Assembly (NCBI GenBank): GCA_022747635.1
Contig: JAKTNV010000190.1
Location: 310,001 to 374,000 of the forward strand
Source: Hetaerina americana
Taxonomy: Eukaryota; Arthropoda; Insecta; Odonata; Calopterygidae
Direction: 5' to 3'
DNA length: 64,000 bases
The position numbers were made by a program, and so were the translations under genes. A model generated the notes under the pieces. It was given only the letters and a program-made list of their open reading frames with translations. It made no database searches and was not told the origin of the DNA. The first letter of the stretch is position 1, and every line of letters begins with the position of its first letter. Shown in pieces: positions 23,150 through 33,830 of the stretch.

Positions 23150-23300
23150 CAAACTTGGACAGCAACAAACAATACAAGAACACATAAAAAGATTACTTAT
23201 TACTTCTATTTCTTCCGATGAAGACGGAGCTGAATTCCGTCGAAATGATCAAGAAATAACGTGCGAGTGATCTTTTTATGTGTTGCTGTCCAAGTTTGTT
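23148..23300 (+). mobile_element. Small fold-back repeat containing a hammerhead-like core
   Basis: The ends are inverted repeats: aacaaacttggacagcaaca (23148-23167) plus cataaaaagat (about 23183-23193) pairs with 23270-23300. The left arm carries a roughly 15-nt insertion. The central 23207-23258 holds the ribozyme-like motif. TA microsatellites lie on both sides. No coding sequence is present. Confidence 0.65.
23207..23258 (+). ncRNA. Hammerhead-ribozyme-like motif 1
   Basis: The layout is that of a minimal type I hammerhead. Helix I is eight perfect pairs (tatttctt 23207-23214 with aagaaata 23251-23258). The core is CCGATGA (23215-23221; consensus CTGATGA). Helix II is six perfect pairs (gacgga 23223-23228 with tccgtc 23236-23241). 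GAAA follows at 23242-23245, then a tiny helix III/loop tgat and a C at 23250 in the cleavage position. Two departures from consensus are C for U at core position 4 and one extra A between the core and helix II. Similar minimal ribozymes are known in Penelope-like elements and retrozymes. Activity here is unproven. Confidence 0.4.
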
Positions 23301-23339
23301 ATTCAACACTTCCGTGTTACTTCGACAAAATCATCTATA

Positions 23340-23361
23340 TGTGTGTGTGTGTGTATGCATA

Positions 23362-23444
<83 letters not shown>

Positions 23445-23460
23445 ACACACCCGCGCGCAG
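23340..23460. repeat. Compound (GT)n-(AT)n-(AC)n microsatellite
   Basis: gt repeats at about 23340-23354, a long (AT)n run at about 23366-23440, then cacacacc. Tyr-Ile frames across it are artefacts. Confidence 0.97.
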
Positions 23461-24320
23461 AAACATGCCACTCGAGATCAGTTCCTGCGGGTATCATTCC
23501 ATTAGATCGAATTACAAGCGTCTAACGGCATGTGATACCGTTCTCGACTCCGCCTTAATAGATTTATGATTGTATTTTTACGGCGGTTTTTTCAAACGGG
23601 AATTCGGAGGAGGTGTTATGTTTTTATGTCGTGGCGGATACTTTGAAACCGTTCTTTAAAGCCCTTTAGTGTCATGGGAAGAGTAATTGAAAGGGAAGTG
23701 CTCCGCGATGAATGGGACTTCTTCTCACGTCCACCAAATATATTATTCGCTTCCTCTCCCACCCCAAAGGGGCCAACAACGACTTGGCGGACCCCGCACA
23801 CAAGAACACACACACACACACTAATTACCGACGCGGGAATCAGGGGTTGGCAGCGTGGATGGACAATCAGTTGGGCAGCAGTGACGTAGGGTACCGACAG
23901 CGTATGACTGGGCGACGGTCGCGTTTCTTTGGCGGTTGGACAATTGAGGATTCTGCTGGACATCCTTGCCCATGTATTGCAGTCCGAACAATGTCACGGA
24001 AAAGCGAGTGATAGTGCCCGATAGCTCAACATTAAAGTATTCTCAAGCCAAATCCCTTTTGAAGTTTGAGCGCGCAAATGCCTCGTCATCCCTTATCGTT
24101 GTAGATTACATATAAATGCTACCACAGCTACCTGTGTAATTGCCACATACCATTGGCAGACCGGACCAAAACTAAAGGTAATTTTTATTTCCACATACTT
24201 TTTACCAACAATTAAGGGATCGTTTCTCTCGAATAATTCGTGACCACATCGGAGGTAAGCAATGAGTAATAGCAATAGATATATTAAACAATTACGTCAT
24301 TTTATACTCCTAAGTGGTGA
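23461..24320. other. Unassigned DNA
   Basis: No recognised gene or repeat. A short (AC)n run lies at about 23807-23820. Confidence 0.4.
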
Positions 24321-24329
24321 CATCACTAA

Positions 24330-24560
24330 CGACTCCGTCGATCTGTCCCGACCATTTTAAAAGTCTTTAATCCGGTCCCGAATATTTTTATCTATGTCAC
24401 TTTCTTCTAGTTTTGTGAGTAGTTAATTATGAGGTACTATACCGGAAGCTTTTTTTTCAAACTAGAAAAACCGCGTCCACTGGAACATTGCTCTCTCTTT
24501 CTCGAAATAAAAGAATATCATGAACAAAAAGCGAAAGTTGTGTCTCGCAGGATATCAACG
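24330..24560 (-). mobile_element. CR1/jockey-like LINE, RT fragment
   Basis: The minus-strand translation gives SCETQLSLFVHDIL (about 24555-24515), a SNVPVDAVF segment, then a decayed K-A-FD-like block. This aligns with SCETQLALFVHDIM and SNIPVDAIFLDFKKAFD of the LINE at 13715-13600. Both ends are truncated and at least one stop is present. Confidence 0.75.
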
Positions 24561-27500
24561 CAGACAAATAGTCTTCTGGTGAATAAATGATGATGTGGTA
24601 TAATATCTGTTTATTCGTTATTCTTAGCTGCATAGATTGCAGTACTACTGCGTAGGGTATCCAAACTCAAGCTGCCTTCTCATTAAGCGCCTTACATTTA
24701 GAAATGCACGTAAGAACATCGTACTCCCGAATGCCTTAAGGGTCTGGACGCGGCGCAAAGCCTTTTTCTCGCACTTGCCGCGTGTCATTGGCAGAGCCAC
24801 GGAAGGGAGAGGGAGAGAAGGCGTGGGGAGGCCACGCGTAGCCGAGGCGCGAATGGACGTGATCGTGATGGGCGGGCGTGGGGGCCGGAGTGCGCTTATT
24901 AAAAACTCCTCCCTCCCCCCCAACCACCCCCCCCCGGGGCCCACAGGGGGGCGGAGGAGAGTGCCGTTTGAATGACGGGGCGGGAATCGAAAGAGTTGGC
25001 GAGATGGGCACCTGGATGGACAGGGGAACGAATAAGCGCAACCGACAAAAAAAATCAATTTTTTGCACTCTAAAAATAATTAATTACACGCTCGCATTTG
25101 TGCCATGACAGTACAATTTGTACGGAATCATGATCCCGACGTAAGCGTGGGTTGCGGAGGAAAAGAGAGGAAATTTAGTTCGATCGCCGGAGGGGCTGCT
25201 TCTAAAAGAGCCCAGGGTTTAATGTAGCCACATTCCTCCTCATGTAACTGCACCTTCACCGCTTTTACAGCGAGAGACTGCATTGAGTGACCACCTACTC
25301 TGTCCTAATTCCGAAGTACAATGCACATTGCTTCAATAACTCGTTAATTACATAAATGAATGCATTTTCAAGTGCAATAAAAAAGTTAATCGAGTCCAAC
25401 ACTAGTTGAGGAAATAATTTTATAAAAATCTGTAAATACGTATTAATTTATTATTTTTATCACGGCTACATGAATAAGTATTTTCTAGCCATCTTAGGTA
25501 ACATAATACCGATTGTAATAAACTTCAGCATTCGCAGTTACGGTCCGTCCCACCAAAATATTGTCCATCGAATGATTTTATTCAGAACGTGAGCAGTTGC
25601 ATACAAATGTCAAAACAGATTACAAGAGCTTTCCTAGGAAAATTCTGGGTTGTGAACAGTGTGGTATATACAAAGAAGAAATTACTTTTTATCACAATAT
25701 TATTTCGCATTTTGGGAAAGGCATTTTGAACGCCATGGGTTTGGTAAAAAGCGTAAACAATTGAAAAAGGAAATAGCGTCAGGTAATCGGTAAAATCTAA
25801 GGAGGAATTTCAAAAGTGCAGTGTTTTCTTATCAATTTCAAGAGCCGTTTAAAGAGTACATCTAATCGCTATATCCTTTCCCATCGCTATATCCCTAGCC
25901 CATGGCAACAGCGTCAGCAAATATACGATTCCAAATAAACAATATGGCGTGTTCCAGGAATAGCATTTTCTATACACATGCTGCCACACACCCTATAGTG
26001 GGTCGTAGGTTACTAAATAAAACCAAAACTACACAGAATAGAGGATTAAATAAATATATATATAAAAGCGGGTCTATGTTCACGTGGGTACTAAAAGTTT
26101 AGCCACAAGACCATGCAACTCATCACTACTATTAAAGAAACTCACCACCTCGGAAATTGTCTTCTTTCACATATTAAACAATTAATATTCCAATTCTACC
26201 ATGGTCATGCATTGTGTGCTCGACAGTTTGACCTCGCATGGAATATCCTCCTATTTCGGTCCCCGGGAGCGGTGAACACGCCCAATTATCGCATTGTGGG
26301 CACTTCAAAGAAATGCACATATATTAAGATTAAGGAAGGGAAGTATTGAATGACATAAATGCATCCGCTGGATTACAGTTTAAATAAAACAGAGAGGAGG
26401 AATAGTACAAATGAAATCTAATTATGTTCGACGCATTCAGGCTTAACTTTGTGGGAATTCGTTATCACTTCAAGTAAAAAAGGACAAAACAATGTTTCTT
26501 TCCACCAAATTTTTTATCAGCTACGACTGATTTCAACGCTTCATCCTCAGATACGGTATCCATCACTGGTACTCCGGCAGTGCATCTACCGTAATTAGCT
26601 CAGGCAGCCGAGCCGAATATTCGAGAACCCATTGGTCCAGATCCAAAATGTGAATGAAAAAGCGATCTCTTCCAAAGCAGACTCAATTTAAAAAGATCGA
26701 AGCATATATTACATACATATGATAGTTAATGAGTTTATTTCGGGGTTATGTGTCGACAAGTTTAAACATCGTCCTGCAACTTATATTTTATTGATATTGA
26801 TATTTTAGTAGCCTGGAAGCCACCGCTAGGGCGTGTGAATTTATTTTCACATGAATGCCTCTCCGTTGATATTGTAGGTGCTGCCCCGAGCTGCACGCCA
26901 TTTCAGATTAGACAGATGTCACGAAGCGATGCGGGGTCATAGGGGGGACGCGATATTTTACAACGAGACCAGATCCTATGAACTACGACATGAAACACTC
27001 AAGGAACACATTTTGAAAAACAAGCTGAAATCACTGCTTGAACATGAATATGACCTCTCCTCTGAAGGTGCCAATTATCATCTTACTCACTCCATCATTT
27101 AGCCGCGAGCTGGACCACAAATAAAGGATCACGGAGAGAGAGAGTTCAAAGGAAGAGTAATTGCCTTCTTTCTCGTGCAAGATTGCAACATTCAAATTCT
27201 TTATTCTTTCAAGTCGTGGATTCTCAAGATAGATGATGACAAGGTTTATTTATTGAAATCGTAAAAATACATTAACTACAATCTCCTGATAACGGAATTG
27301 CAATGCGGTAAAAAAGGCATTTTAGTAATCCTTTGAAGCGAATCCTTCATTTGAACCGGGCGGACTAATCTTTGTTCATTTCGTGTCTCCATTTTAAGAA
27401 GCGCCTCGACTGAAGCTTTTGGTTAAGTGCTAATATCGCTTTATTTACACCCACATCACACGACCGATTCGCCCCTGAATGATCTTCCCCAAGATCGAAC

Positions 27501-27690
27501 ACCCCTTGTAATTGTTGTGGGACATTTTGATCTTGATTGAATCATTATGGTCCAGCTATCAAGTGATTTAAAATATTTGCAATAGGTTCAAAAGGCCCCA
27601 GTCTTTGAAACTTGGACGAGGCAATGAAAAAGAATCCGCGCAGCTCAGTTGTTATGAAACGAATCCTCCACACTTCGATCGCCAACACAC
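24561..27690. other. Unassigned DNA, GC-rich patch then AT-rich
   Basis: A GC-rich patch with C- and G-runs lies at 24770-25030. The overlapping frames of 112 and 137 codons there lack domains. The remaining DNA to 27690 is AT-rich. A plus-strand frame at 26878-27102 (74 codons) has a helical, charged second half (RSYELRHETLKEHILKNKLK) and follows a ttgatattgtag that could be a splice acceptor. I cannot assign it. Confidence 0.4.
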
Positions 27691-27692
27691 AC

Positions 27693-27914
27693 TTATGAAA
27701 AATACGAGCCGCATTCAATAGAATGGATTACTCTGAGAATGTTCACCACCACGCTTTCGAATTTTGCGTTAAATTGCAGGTAGAAATGTGAATGAGGGAG
27801 GGCGATCGTACTTATCTGAAGGAGCAACGGAAGTGAATTGGAAGGGTGAGGCCACCCGCCACCACAACCGTCCAGATGCGATCGACTGCGGAGGGCACCA
27901 CTTACCTGCAAGAC
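27693..27914 (-). CDS. Weak candidate exon with a strong splice acceptor
   Basis: On the minus strand a pyrimidine tract (ttttcttttttgtcttgcag, ending at about 27912) directly precedes an open frame of about 70 codons, VSGALRSRSHLDGCGGGWPH and onwards, ending at a stop near 27693. The acceptor matches the animal consensus well, but the frame has no domain that I recognise and no clear downstream donor. It could be a terminal exon, a non-coding exon or chance. Confidence 0.15.
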   Translation of the reverse strand, partial: VLQVSGALRSRSHLDGCGGGWPHPSNSLPLLLQISTIALPHSHFYLQFNAKFESVVVNILRVIHSIECGSYFS

Positions 27915-27969
27915 AAAAAAGAAAACATTGAAATGAAAACATTAATTTAAATAAGGGAAGCATAGACAA

Positions 27970-28560
27970 TTACAATTTAATTCTATCTCATTGATTCAGT
28001 CAGGATTATTTCTCTGTATGTCACCCCACACACACCCATGATTTTTGTGGCCCTAGGATACGGTGCTCAGTTCGTGATATCACCCTCTCCAGCACTGACA
28101 AGTATTTCAAACCGAGGCGCGGATGGTTGCTGCAGACTTCAACTCTTCCCTTGAACGCTAACAACTCCCTTGGACAAGCCCTAATGCCCACTGCCCTTCC
28201 ACCCAGCTCAGCACCCCTCCCCCCCTCACTCGCTCCTTGACCTGCAAGTAGTGGCCTTTCCGCCTGACCTCTTCAATTTTCTTCTCCATTCTATTACGTG
28301 CAATAGACAAAACCTCATTGGCTCCATCGTGCAACACTCTTCGCACCTTCATCCTCGACTCCTCCTCCCCATAACACTGATTTCGTTTCTCTTCTGTTTG
28401 CGCCGCTTTGACAACTTCAACATTCGCCCCAATCACTCGGCGCCCCATTATTTTCCGATATTCCTTCCCCTTATATACACGACGTGTCTCATCTTCGCCA
28501 CATCCATGTATTGCCTAATTGCCCAGCGGAAACTGGCACTTCGTCCGTGTTTGTAACATT
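27970..28560 (-). other. Unrecognised minus-strand frame, possible repeat remnant
   Basis: A 96-codon minus-strand frame (28158-28448) has a charged, helical composition with EEVRRKGHYLQVKERVRG. The plus strand over the same interval is CT-rich, like the LINE tail regions at 1050-1330 and 47940-48200. I suspect a retroelement piece but see no RT or endonuclease motif. Confidence 0.25.
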
Positions 28561-29210
28561 TCCCTATTAATAGTTGATTCATTCGTATATTTTACTAGAC
28601 ACGCCCATATGCTAACTTCATATTTCGTATAAACTACGTGCGAGCTGGCACGTGGTTATTTTCGTTGCTGCAATGGACAGACGTGAGTTTTTTAAGAGCC
28701 GTTATGTTAATTGTTTCTGCAGTGAAATCAAATATTCCCATTGCCAGCACTTTACTGCACAGTAGAGTTCAAATGGATCCTCATTGATTATTTCCTTTTT
28801 CCCCAAAAACTGTTCTGTGCTCTGGACAATCTAATACACAGAACAGCATAAACTTAAAAGGTGGATGTTTTGTGTTCTTTAAAAATAAACAAGATTCATC
28901 GATCGACGTCATAACAAAGTGGACACCGCATCCTGTCACTAATTCTTTCACACCGATCAATCTGAATGACTTTCAAAGGAACTCAAATTTCGAAGGTCGA
29001 TAATTATCATTGATATAACGGTATGGGTGGTACAACCATATGAACAACGAAAGCCAATAAAGTAATTAATCAGCAATTTTAATTATATAGCGTTACGACG
29101 GCCACTCAAGTGAAAACAGCATGCCCGTAGTAGTTGAGACGAACGAAATCATGAGCAGGACATAAACAACGAAATAGAGGGTCCAGTGCTAACTACGGTC
29201 AATCAAGTTG
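28561..29210. other. No recognised feature
   Basis: AT-rich DNA with no gene, RNA or repeat that I can support. Confidence 0.4.
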
Positions 29211-29214
29211 AATA

Positions 29215-29945
29215 GTTGGGGGTAGTTCGAACACCACGACTTCCATGGGGAGCACATATCAAGACAATATAACAGCACATATAAGACACTTTAAAGAAAC
29301 ACGGCTTCATTAAACGGGTGATTTGATGAGAAAGTAAAAGTGAGATGTTATTTCACTCTAGTTAGGCCTAATTTGGAGTATGCTGCAAGTATTTGGGATC
29401 CTTCGGAGGAAATTTGGCAAAAAGAATTAGATAAAGTCCAGAGAAAATTCGCCAAATGCGTGAAATATTGTTACGATAAGAAGACGAATGTGAGGGGCCT
29501 TTTGAGGGAATTAGGCTGGGAGCCACTTGAGATGCGAAGCGAACAAGCGAGATTTAGAAGACTTTTAGAAAGCCAATGCAACAATTTCAGAGTGTAAAAA
29601 TCATTCGTCTTGATCGGGATTCGAACATGGATCCCTCAATGTCCAGTCGAGTGCTTCAGCCAATTAAGCTATCGAGGCGTCCTCCTAAACTCGGAAATTG
29701 TTGCATTGAAATGCACATTAGCGGATGACTCCGTTAAAAGTTACTGTTGCGGCATCTCCCGCAGTTTCTTTGGACTTTTAGAAAGGTTCAGAGCAAACGA
29801 GTTTAGCAATGACACAAGAGGAATTATTTTGGCCCCACACTATTTAGGTAGATCAGACTACAAAAATAAAATAAGGGAGATAGATTCCAGCACTAATTCT
29901 TTCCTCGGACTATGGGGAATCAAAATATTAGGAAACTAAAGTCAC
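29215..29945 (+). mobile_element. CR1/jockey-like LINE 3' part, split by an insertion
   Basis: A plus-strand remnant of RT C-terminus: a GFIKRV-type block (about 29305-29325), KVKVRCYFTLVRPNLEYAAS (29330-29390, across a frameshift), WDPSEEIWQKELDKVQRKFA (29395-29455), and LGWEPLEMRSEQARFRRLL (29510-29568). The sequence is then interrupted by element D2 at 29573-29773 and resumes with ERFRANEFSND and a normal tail. It differs enough from the 9360/33125 copies to be a separate sublineage. Confidence 0.82.
29573..29773 (-). mobile_element. tRNA-like element D, copy D2
   Basis: The 201-bp insertion sits between 12-bp direct repeats acttttagaaag (29561-29572 and 29774-29785). The ends are ccaatgcaac and tttctttgg. 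Read on the minus strand, 29695-29608 resembles a tRNA: acceptor gcctcga, D-arm tagcttaattggctgaagc, an anticodon-like stem and loop, and a T-arm with gttcgaatcc. It is bracketed by an inverted repeat (aatgcaacaatttc and gaaattgttgcatt). There is no poly(A) tail. The D-arm and T-arm regions would act as RNA polymerase III A and B boxes. Confidence 0.78.
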
Positions 29946-32030
29946 TGTAGAAATAGTAGAGAGATTCAATTTACAAGTCAGGACAAGATTGAACGATGCG
30001 TAGTTATATGGTACATTCGTAGGACCATGTGCATGTTAGTTGATAGTGTATGTATTTACATGCGGGTAAGTTAAAATTGATTTTACATGAATATAAACGT
30101 CTCTGTAGGCGTGAATTGACATGAATTCTTTAGTTTTGCATGTGGTCTTATTCCGTTTTACGGGTAATGAGCTAACACCCCCCCGCCACACGCCTTTGAG
30201 GCGCTTTTGGGGGATTTGTGTGGAAGTAGGCGTAGTAGAATGAGGACTTCTCATCGATAGGAAAATTGGACGTGGATACTTCTTGGCCACGGGACCAAGT
30301 CGCCTTTGGCAAACGAACCGCCAGTCTTCGACGTGAACACCCGAGTCACGGCGGCTGCGTTTCCCGCCGCAGAGAGTTTTGGAGGTGGGCGAATTAAGTA
30401 CGACGAAGAAGAAAACTATTAGACGAGGGAAAAATGCTCGCGATGACTCGATTCCCGCAGCACTCATGACCAAATGCGAATCGGAAGAAGATAAAACGGC
30501 CATTCCATCGGCAATCAAAGGTCACGAGGTGGTGCGGGCCTTCCCGGTGGTGCGGGTGAGGCCCTGCGCCGGGACGGATACCCAGAAGCGGGTGCTTTCC
30601 CTCGGGTGCAAACCCAGGGGGGACTACCGAGGGGCAGAGGCGCAATGGGGGAAGAAGGGGTGGGGGAACACGGTGACATCATAATTGTTATTACGTATTA
30701 TGGATGGGATCCCTTTCATTCATTATTGCATTTTTTCTGACGGCGGTATTGTTTTTTTCCGCCTGGGCGTAGCCACGGATGAGTGATGGCGAGTGGCTTC
30801 GGGAAGCGGCGGAGAAGGAAGCGAAGGCGGGGGTGGGGGAGTTGGCCCATCGACGACGCGGAAACACTTGGCCGAAGACACACCGAGACCTGAATGTTAC
30901 CCCAAGGAAATTGGAAATAACACAATATCAGGCGTAACATGGCGTCAATGTTTCATGATGAATTTAGACACTTAGCCTCTCCTCTTACAGTATTTTCATT
31001 TAGACCTACTTCAGTGTAACATCTTCAGGGCCTGAAGATTTGACGCTGTAACGAAACCTAGGTCGTAATAAAAATACATAGTGGAATATAACGGTGTCTT
31101 CCTTCACCGAGGGTAGAGCAGGTCGGGCAAACAGAATATTTCGCAATGCAGATATTTTGAACACGGTTCACGGCCGTGCTTTCGATCCACCGCATAAGCT
31201 AGTTGGAAACGAATTATTCTGCGTTTAAAGAAGATAATCGCCACACATATCGTAAAAAACTCAAAAGGGACAAAAATCAAGCGGGAGAGGATCGCTAAAA
31301 AAACAATTCCCACGGCGATGCAAGTTATGAGTTATCCAAGGGCCAAAGGTGATTCACAAACATTTTTTTTAATATTTGCAACGGCAAGGAATGGATTATT
31401 GACGTAAGGCGCTCAAAAGGTGCCACAAGACAAGACGGATGACTATTGATATGGACCGTAACACTGAGGGAGGGAGAGAGGGATCTATAGTTCACTCCGG
31501 TCACTGCCACCCCTCGACACAAGGAGGGAATTAATAAAGGCTTGGGATAAGCGAATTAGACTGCTCATGCACAACAAAGGGAAATAGGCTCCACCACTCG
31601 ACACCAAAGTATCAGTCTGGTGCTGGGTGGTGCCTTGAAATCAACACATGTATAATGCCTTGCCTCAACCGATTAAGGAAGAGCACCAAATCGGAAGCCG
31701 AAGAGGGAGTGCGCTGATGCCACGGTGTCCATGCGCCAGACTGACGTCGATTAGTGAGCCTGATGTTGCGGTTCTGCGGCTAAACACCATTTTTCAGGTT
31801 CATTAAAGAAAATAAAAGTGCTTCTTTACAATCTCAGGAAGAACTTCAATGAAAACCCATCTGGACCAAGCCGGTCCGTATCAACGAGTAATGGCGATAG
31901 TGACAGCTACGGGAGAAGACGGGCATCATGGGAAATATGGCGACACACACAGGATAGAGTGTCAATGAAATGGACGGATCTAAGAGCTGACGAAGGAGAG
32001 AAGGAAATGGAAACAGCCCTATGAAAACTC
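29946..32030. other. Unassigned DNA with GC-rich blocks
   Basis: GC-rich blocks lie at about 30170-30370 and 30520-30890. A minus-strand frame of 160 codons (30036-30518) shows no domain. No gene is called. A hammerhead-like relic lies at 31031-31064, and a plus-strand frame at 31818-32024 is unrecognised. Confidence 0.4.
31031..31064 (+). ncRNA. Degenerate hammerhead-like motif 3
   Basis: CTGAAGA (31032-31038) is followed by a decayed helix II region, GAAA (31053-31056), the self-complementary acctaggt (31056-31063) and C at 31064, the position of cleavage in a GTC context. Helix II does not pair well and helix I is not contiguous. It is classed with the other motifs because of the shared GAAACCTAGG core, also seen at 38631. 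Probably inactive. Confidence 0.25.
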
Positions 32031-32036
32031 TGATGA

Positions 32037-32495
32037 AAGGTTTGCATAAAAATTATCGCTAACAGTTATTTCCTGAAGTGTTTAATTCAGACGGTCGGTG
32101 CGCATGATTTCATATCGTGTGTTGGCATTGAAGGAAGATGAAAGTGCACACGCCATTTTAATTTGGCGTTGCAAATAAGATCTCCGCTAAATTCATCCCG
32201 AAGGTATTTCGTCGGACGACTAAAAGAACAGTCGAGAGTGTCCCCTTGCGAAGAACTTCTGCAACGGCATCGCGACGACTCCCCAGCCCATTTCAGTTCC
32301 GACTTGGCTCTATCAGGCTATTTCTTAATTCCTATAAACGTGGAATCCACCATCCCTCAAAGGACACCACCATGAGACACTTACACACGTGCCGTCCAAG
32401 ACGTTTGCACGCTTGTACCCTTAAGGACCTCCCGCCTACCAGGGAGCCTTCGGATTGCGGAAAAGCCGCCGCTGGCAAAAGTCTGTCAACGGTCG
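32037..32495 (+). mobile_element. Internally deleted mariner, family A, copy A4
   Basis: The left inverted repeat is aaggtttgcataaaaattat. The transposase relic and shared deletion junction are present (the frame includes LLQRHRDDSP and the following FSSDLAL-like block), then 'gacaccaccatgagacac', 'cttaaggacctcccgcctac' and 'aaaagccgcc'. The right end beyond about 32495 is lost. It is non-coding. Confidence 0.72.
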
Positions 32496-33120
32496 TCCAA
32501 AGGAGCAATGTGAACACTGCATTAAAGAACAAAAGAAGTTGAGCCCCCTGGACGGCGTACGTGGAATGGGGAGCGAAAAATGGACTGAAAGACACGCGAA
32601 TCAAATAATCGCGGAATTGTGAGCATCGGTGACGGCGGTGAAGCAAAACCGAGAGCGGAATGATTGGATTTCTGTGAGAGGACGGCGCTCCGGGACAGGG
32701 AGAACAAATCGAAAGAAAAGGCGCGGGTATTCGAAGGGAAGGAGTGACGAGGAAGAATGAATGGCATAGCAATGGGGTTTGTGAACTAATCTAAAGGCGA
32801 CTGTGGGATGGGAGGAGAGTCACAAGTGTATTTGATAATTATTGATCCCACTCTAGGATTACACTGCAGGAATCCTTACCTCGAGCAAGAAGGGAAGTGT
32901 ACGATAATAATGTAGAGGAGACATAAGCTATACGTCTTCATATACAACCGCTCCATGTCCAAGTCCAAGAAAACGGACCAACTACTTAAAAGCACGTTGG
33001 ATGAAGACTACGCAATATCGACAGGCCATGACCAATACTATTGAAAGAGTAGCTCACATATAAATATTATTTCGAACTTGCCAATGGGTGGCTCGAATGA
33101 CGCTCAAGAGGAGGAGAGTC
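32496..33120. other. No recognised feature
   Basis: Conflicting minus-strand frames of 146 and 81 codons (32332-32772) overlap mariner A4 and have no domain. No gene is called. Confidence 0.4.
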
Positions 33121-33124
33121 GAAA

Positions 33125-33830
33125 GTTCTACTAAAGACCTAGGCGAAACGTCGCCCACGAATACCTACTGTATCGGGAACACCGAAATGGAATGCGTAGA
33201 CTCGATTAAATACTGATGCGTTTCCCTCGCTCACGACCTCTCCTGAGTGAAACACACATACGGGGAATATGTGAACAAGTAAACCAAAAATTAAGATTTA
33301 TCATAAGAGGTGTACTGGGTAAATGTGATGAAAAGGTCAAAGAGAAATGTTATCTGTCGCTGGTTGGGCCTCATTTAGAATATGCTGCAAGTATAAATGG
33401 GATCCTCAAGAAGTTGGATTGATTGCCGAATTGAATCGCGTTTAGTGTAGAGGAGCTGGATTTGTAAAACGTTGTTATGATAAACTGAGTAGTGTATCCA
33501 ATAGATTAGAGCAGCTAGGCTGGGAATCACTCACGGAGCGAAGGTTAAATTACAGATTGAAGCTCTTGCATAAATTGGAAGGGCGTCTCCATCGCAGTTA
33601 TGCTGAAAATGCATAATTACCCCCATCGTACTACGGTAGGAGAGATCATGTCAATAAAATTAGAGAGATCAAGTGTAGAATAGAGAGATTTAAGATTTCA
33701 TACGTCCCACGAACGATAAAGGATCAGGATAACATTGTCCGACCGCGGTAGGGTCATATTCGAGCCAAAATTAGTCTGGTGTGTATTCACCCCCTAGCAG
33801 TGGATTGAAGGGTGCTCCCTATACTCAAAA
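33125..33830 (+). mobile_element. CR1/jockey-like LINE 3' fragment
   Basis: It parallels 9360-10080: IGNTEMECVDSIKY (33170-33213), a VSLAHDLS block, KLRFIIRGVLGKCDEKVKEK (33290-33348) and CYLSLVGPHLEYAAS (33349-33393), then the decayed tail 'gagcagctaggctgggaatc', 'taattacccccatcgtacta' and 'gtgtattcaccccctagcag'. Stops break the frame at several points. Confidence 0.82.

Noticed and set aside
23261..23569. Tyr-Ile repeat frames on both strands
   Set aside because: Translation of a compound (AT)n microsatellite.
26520..26600. Possible hammerhead core on the minus strand (ctgaggatgaagcgttgaaa)
   Set aside because: The core has inserted bases (CTGAGGATGA) and no helix II hairpin, although atcag/ctgat could form a helix III.
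29608..29695. Possible functional tRNA on the minus strand
   Set aside because: The T-stem and acceptor are mispaired, and it sits inside a repeated element with target duplications, so it is tRNA-derived, not a gene.
30036..30518. 160-codon minus-strand frame
   Set aside because: No domain, overlapped by plus-strand frames, and its start and end have no supporting signals.
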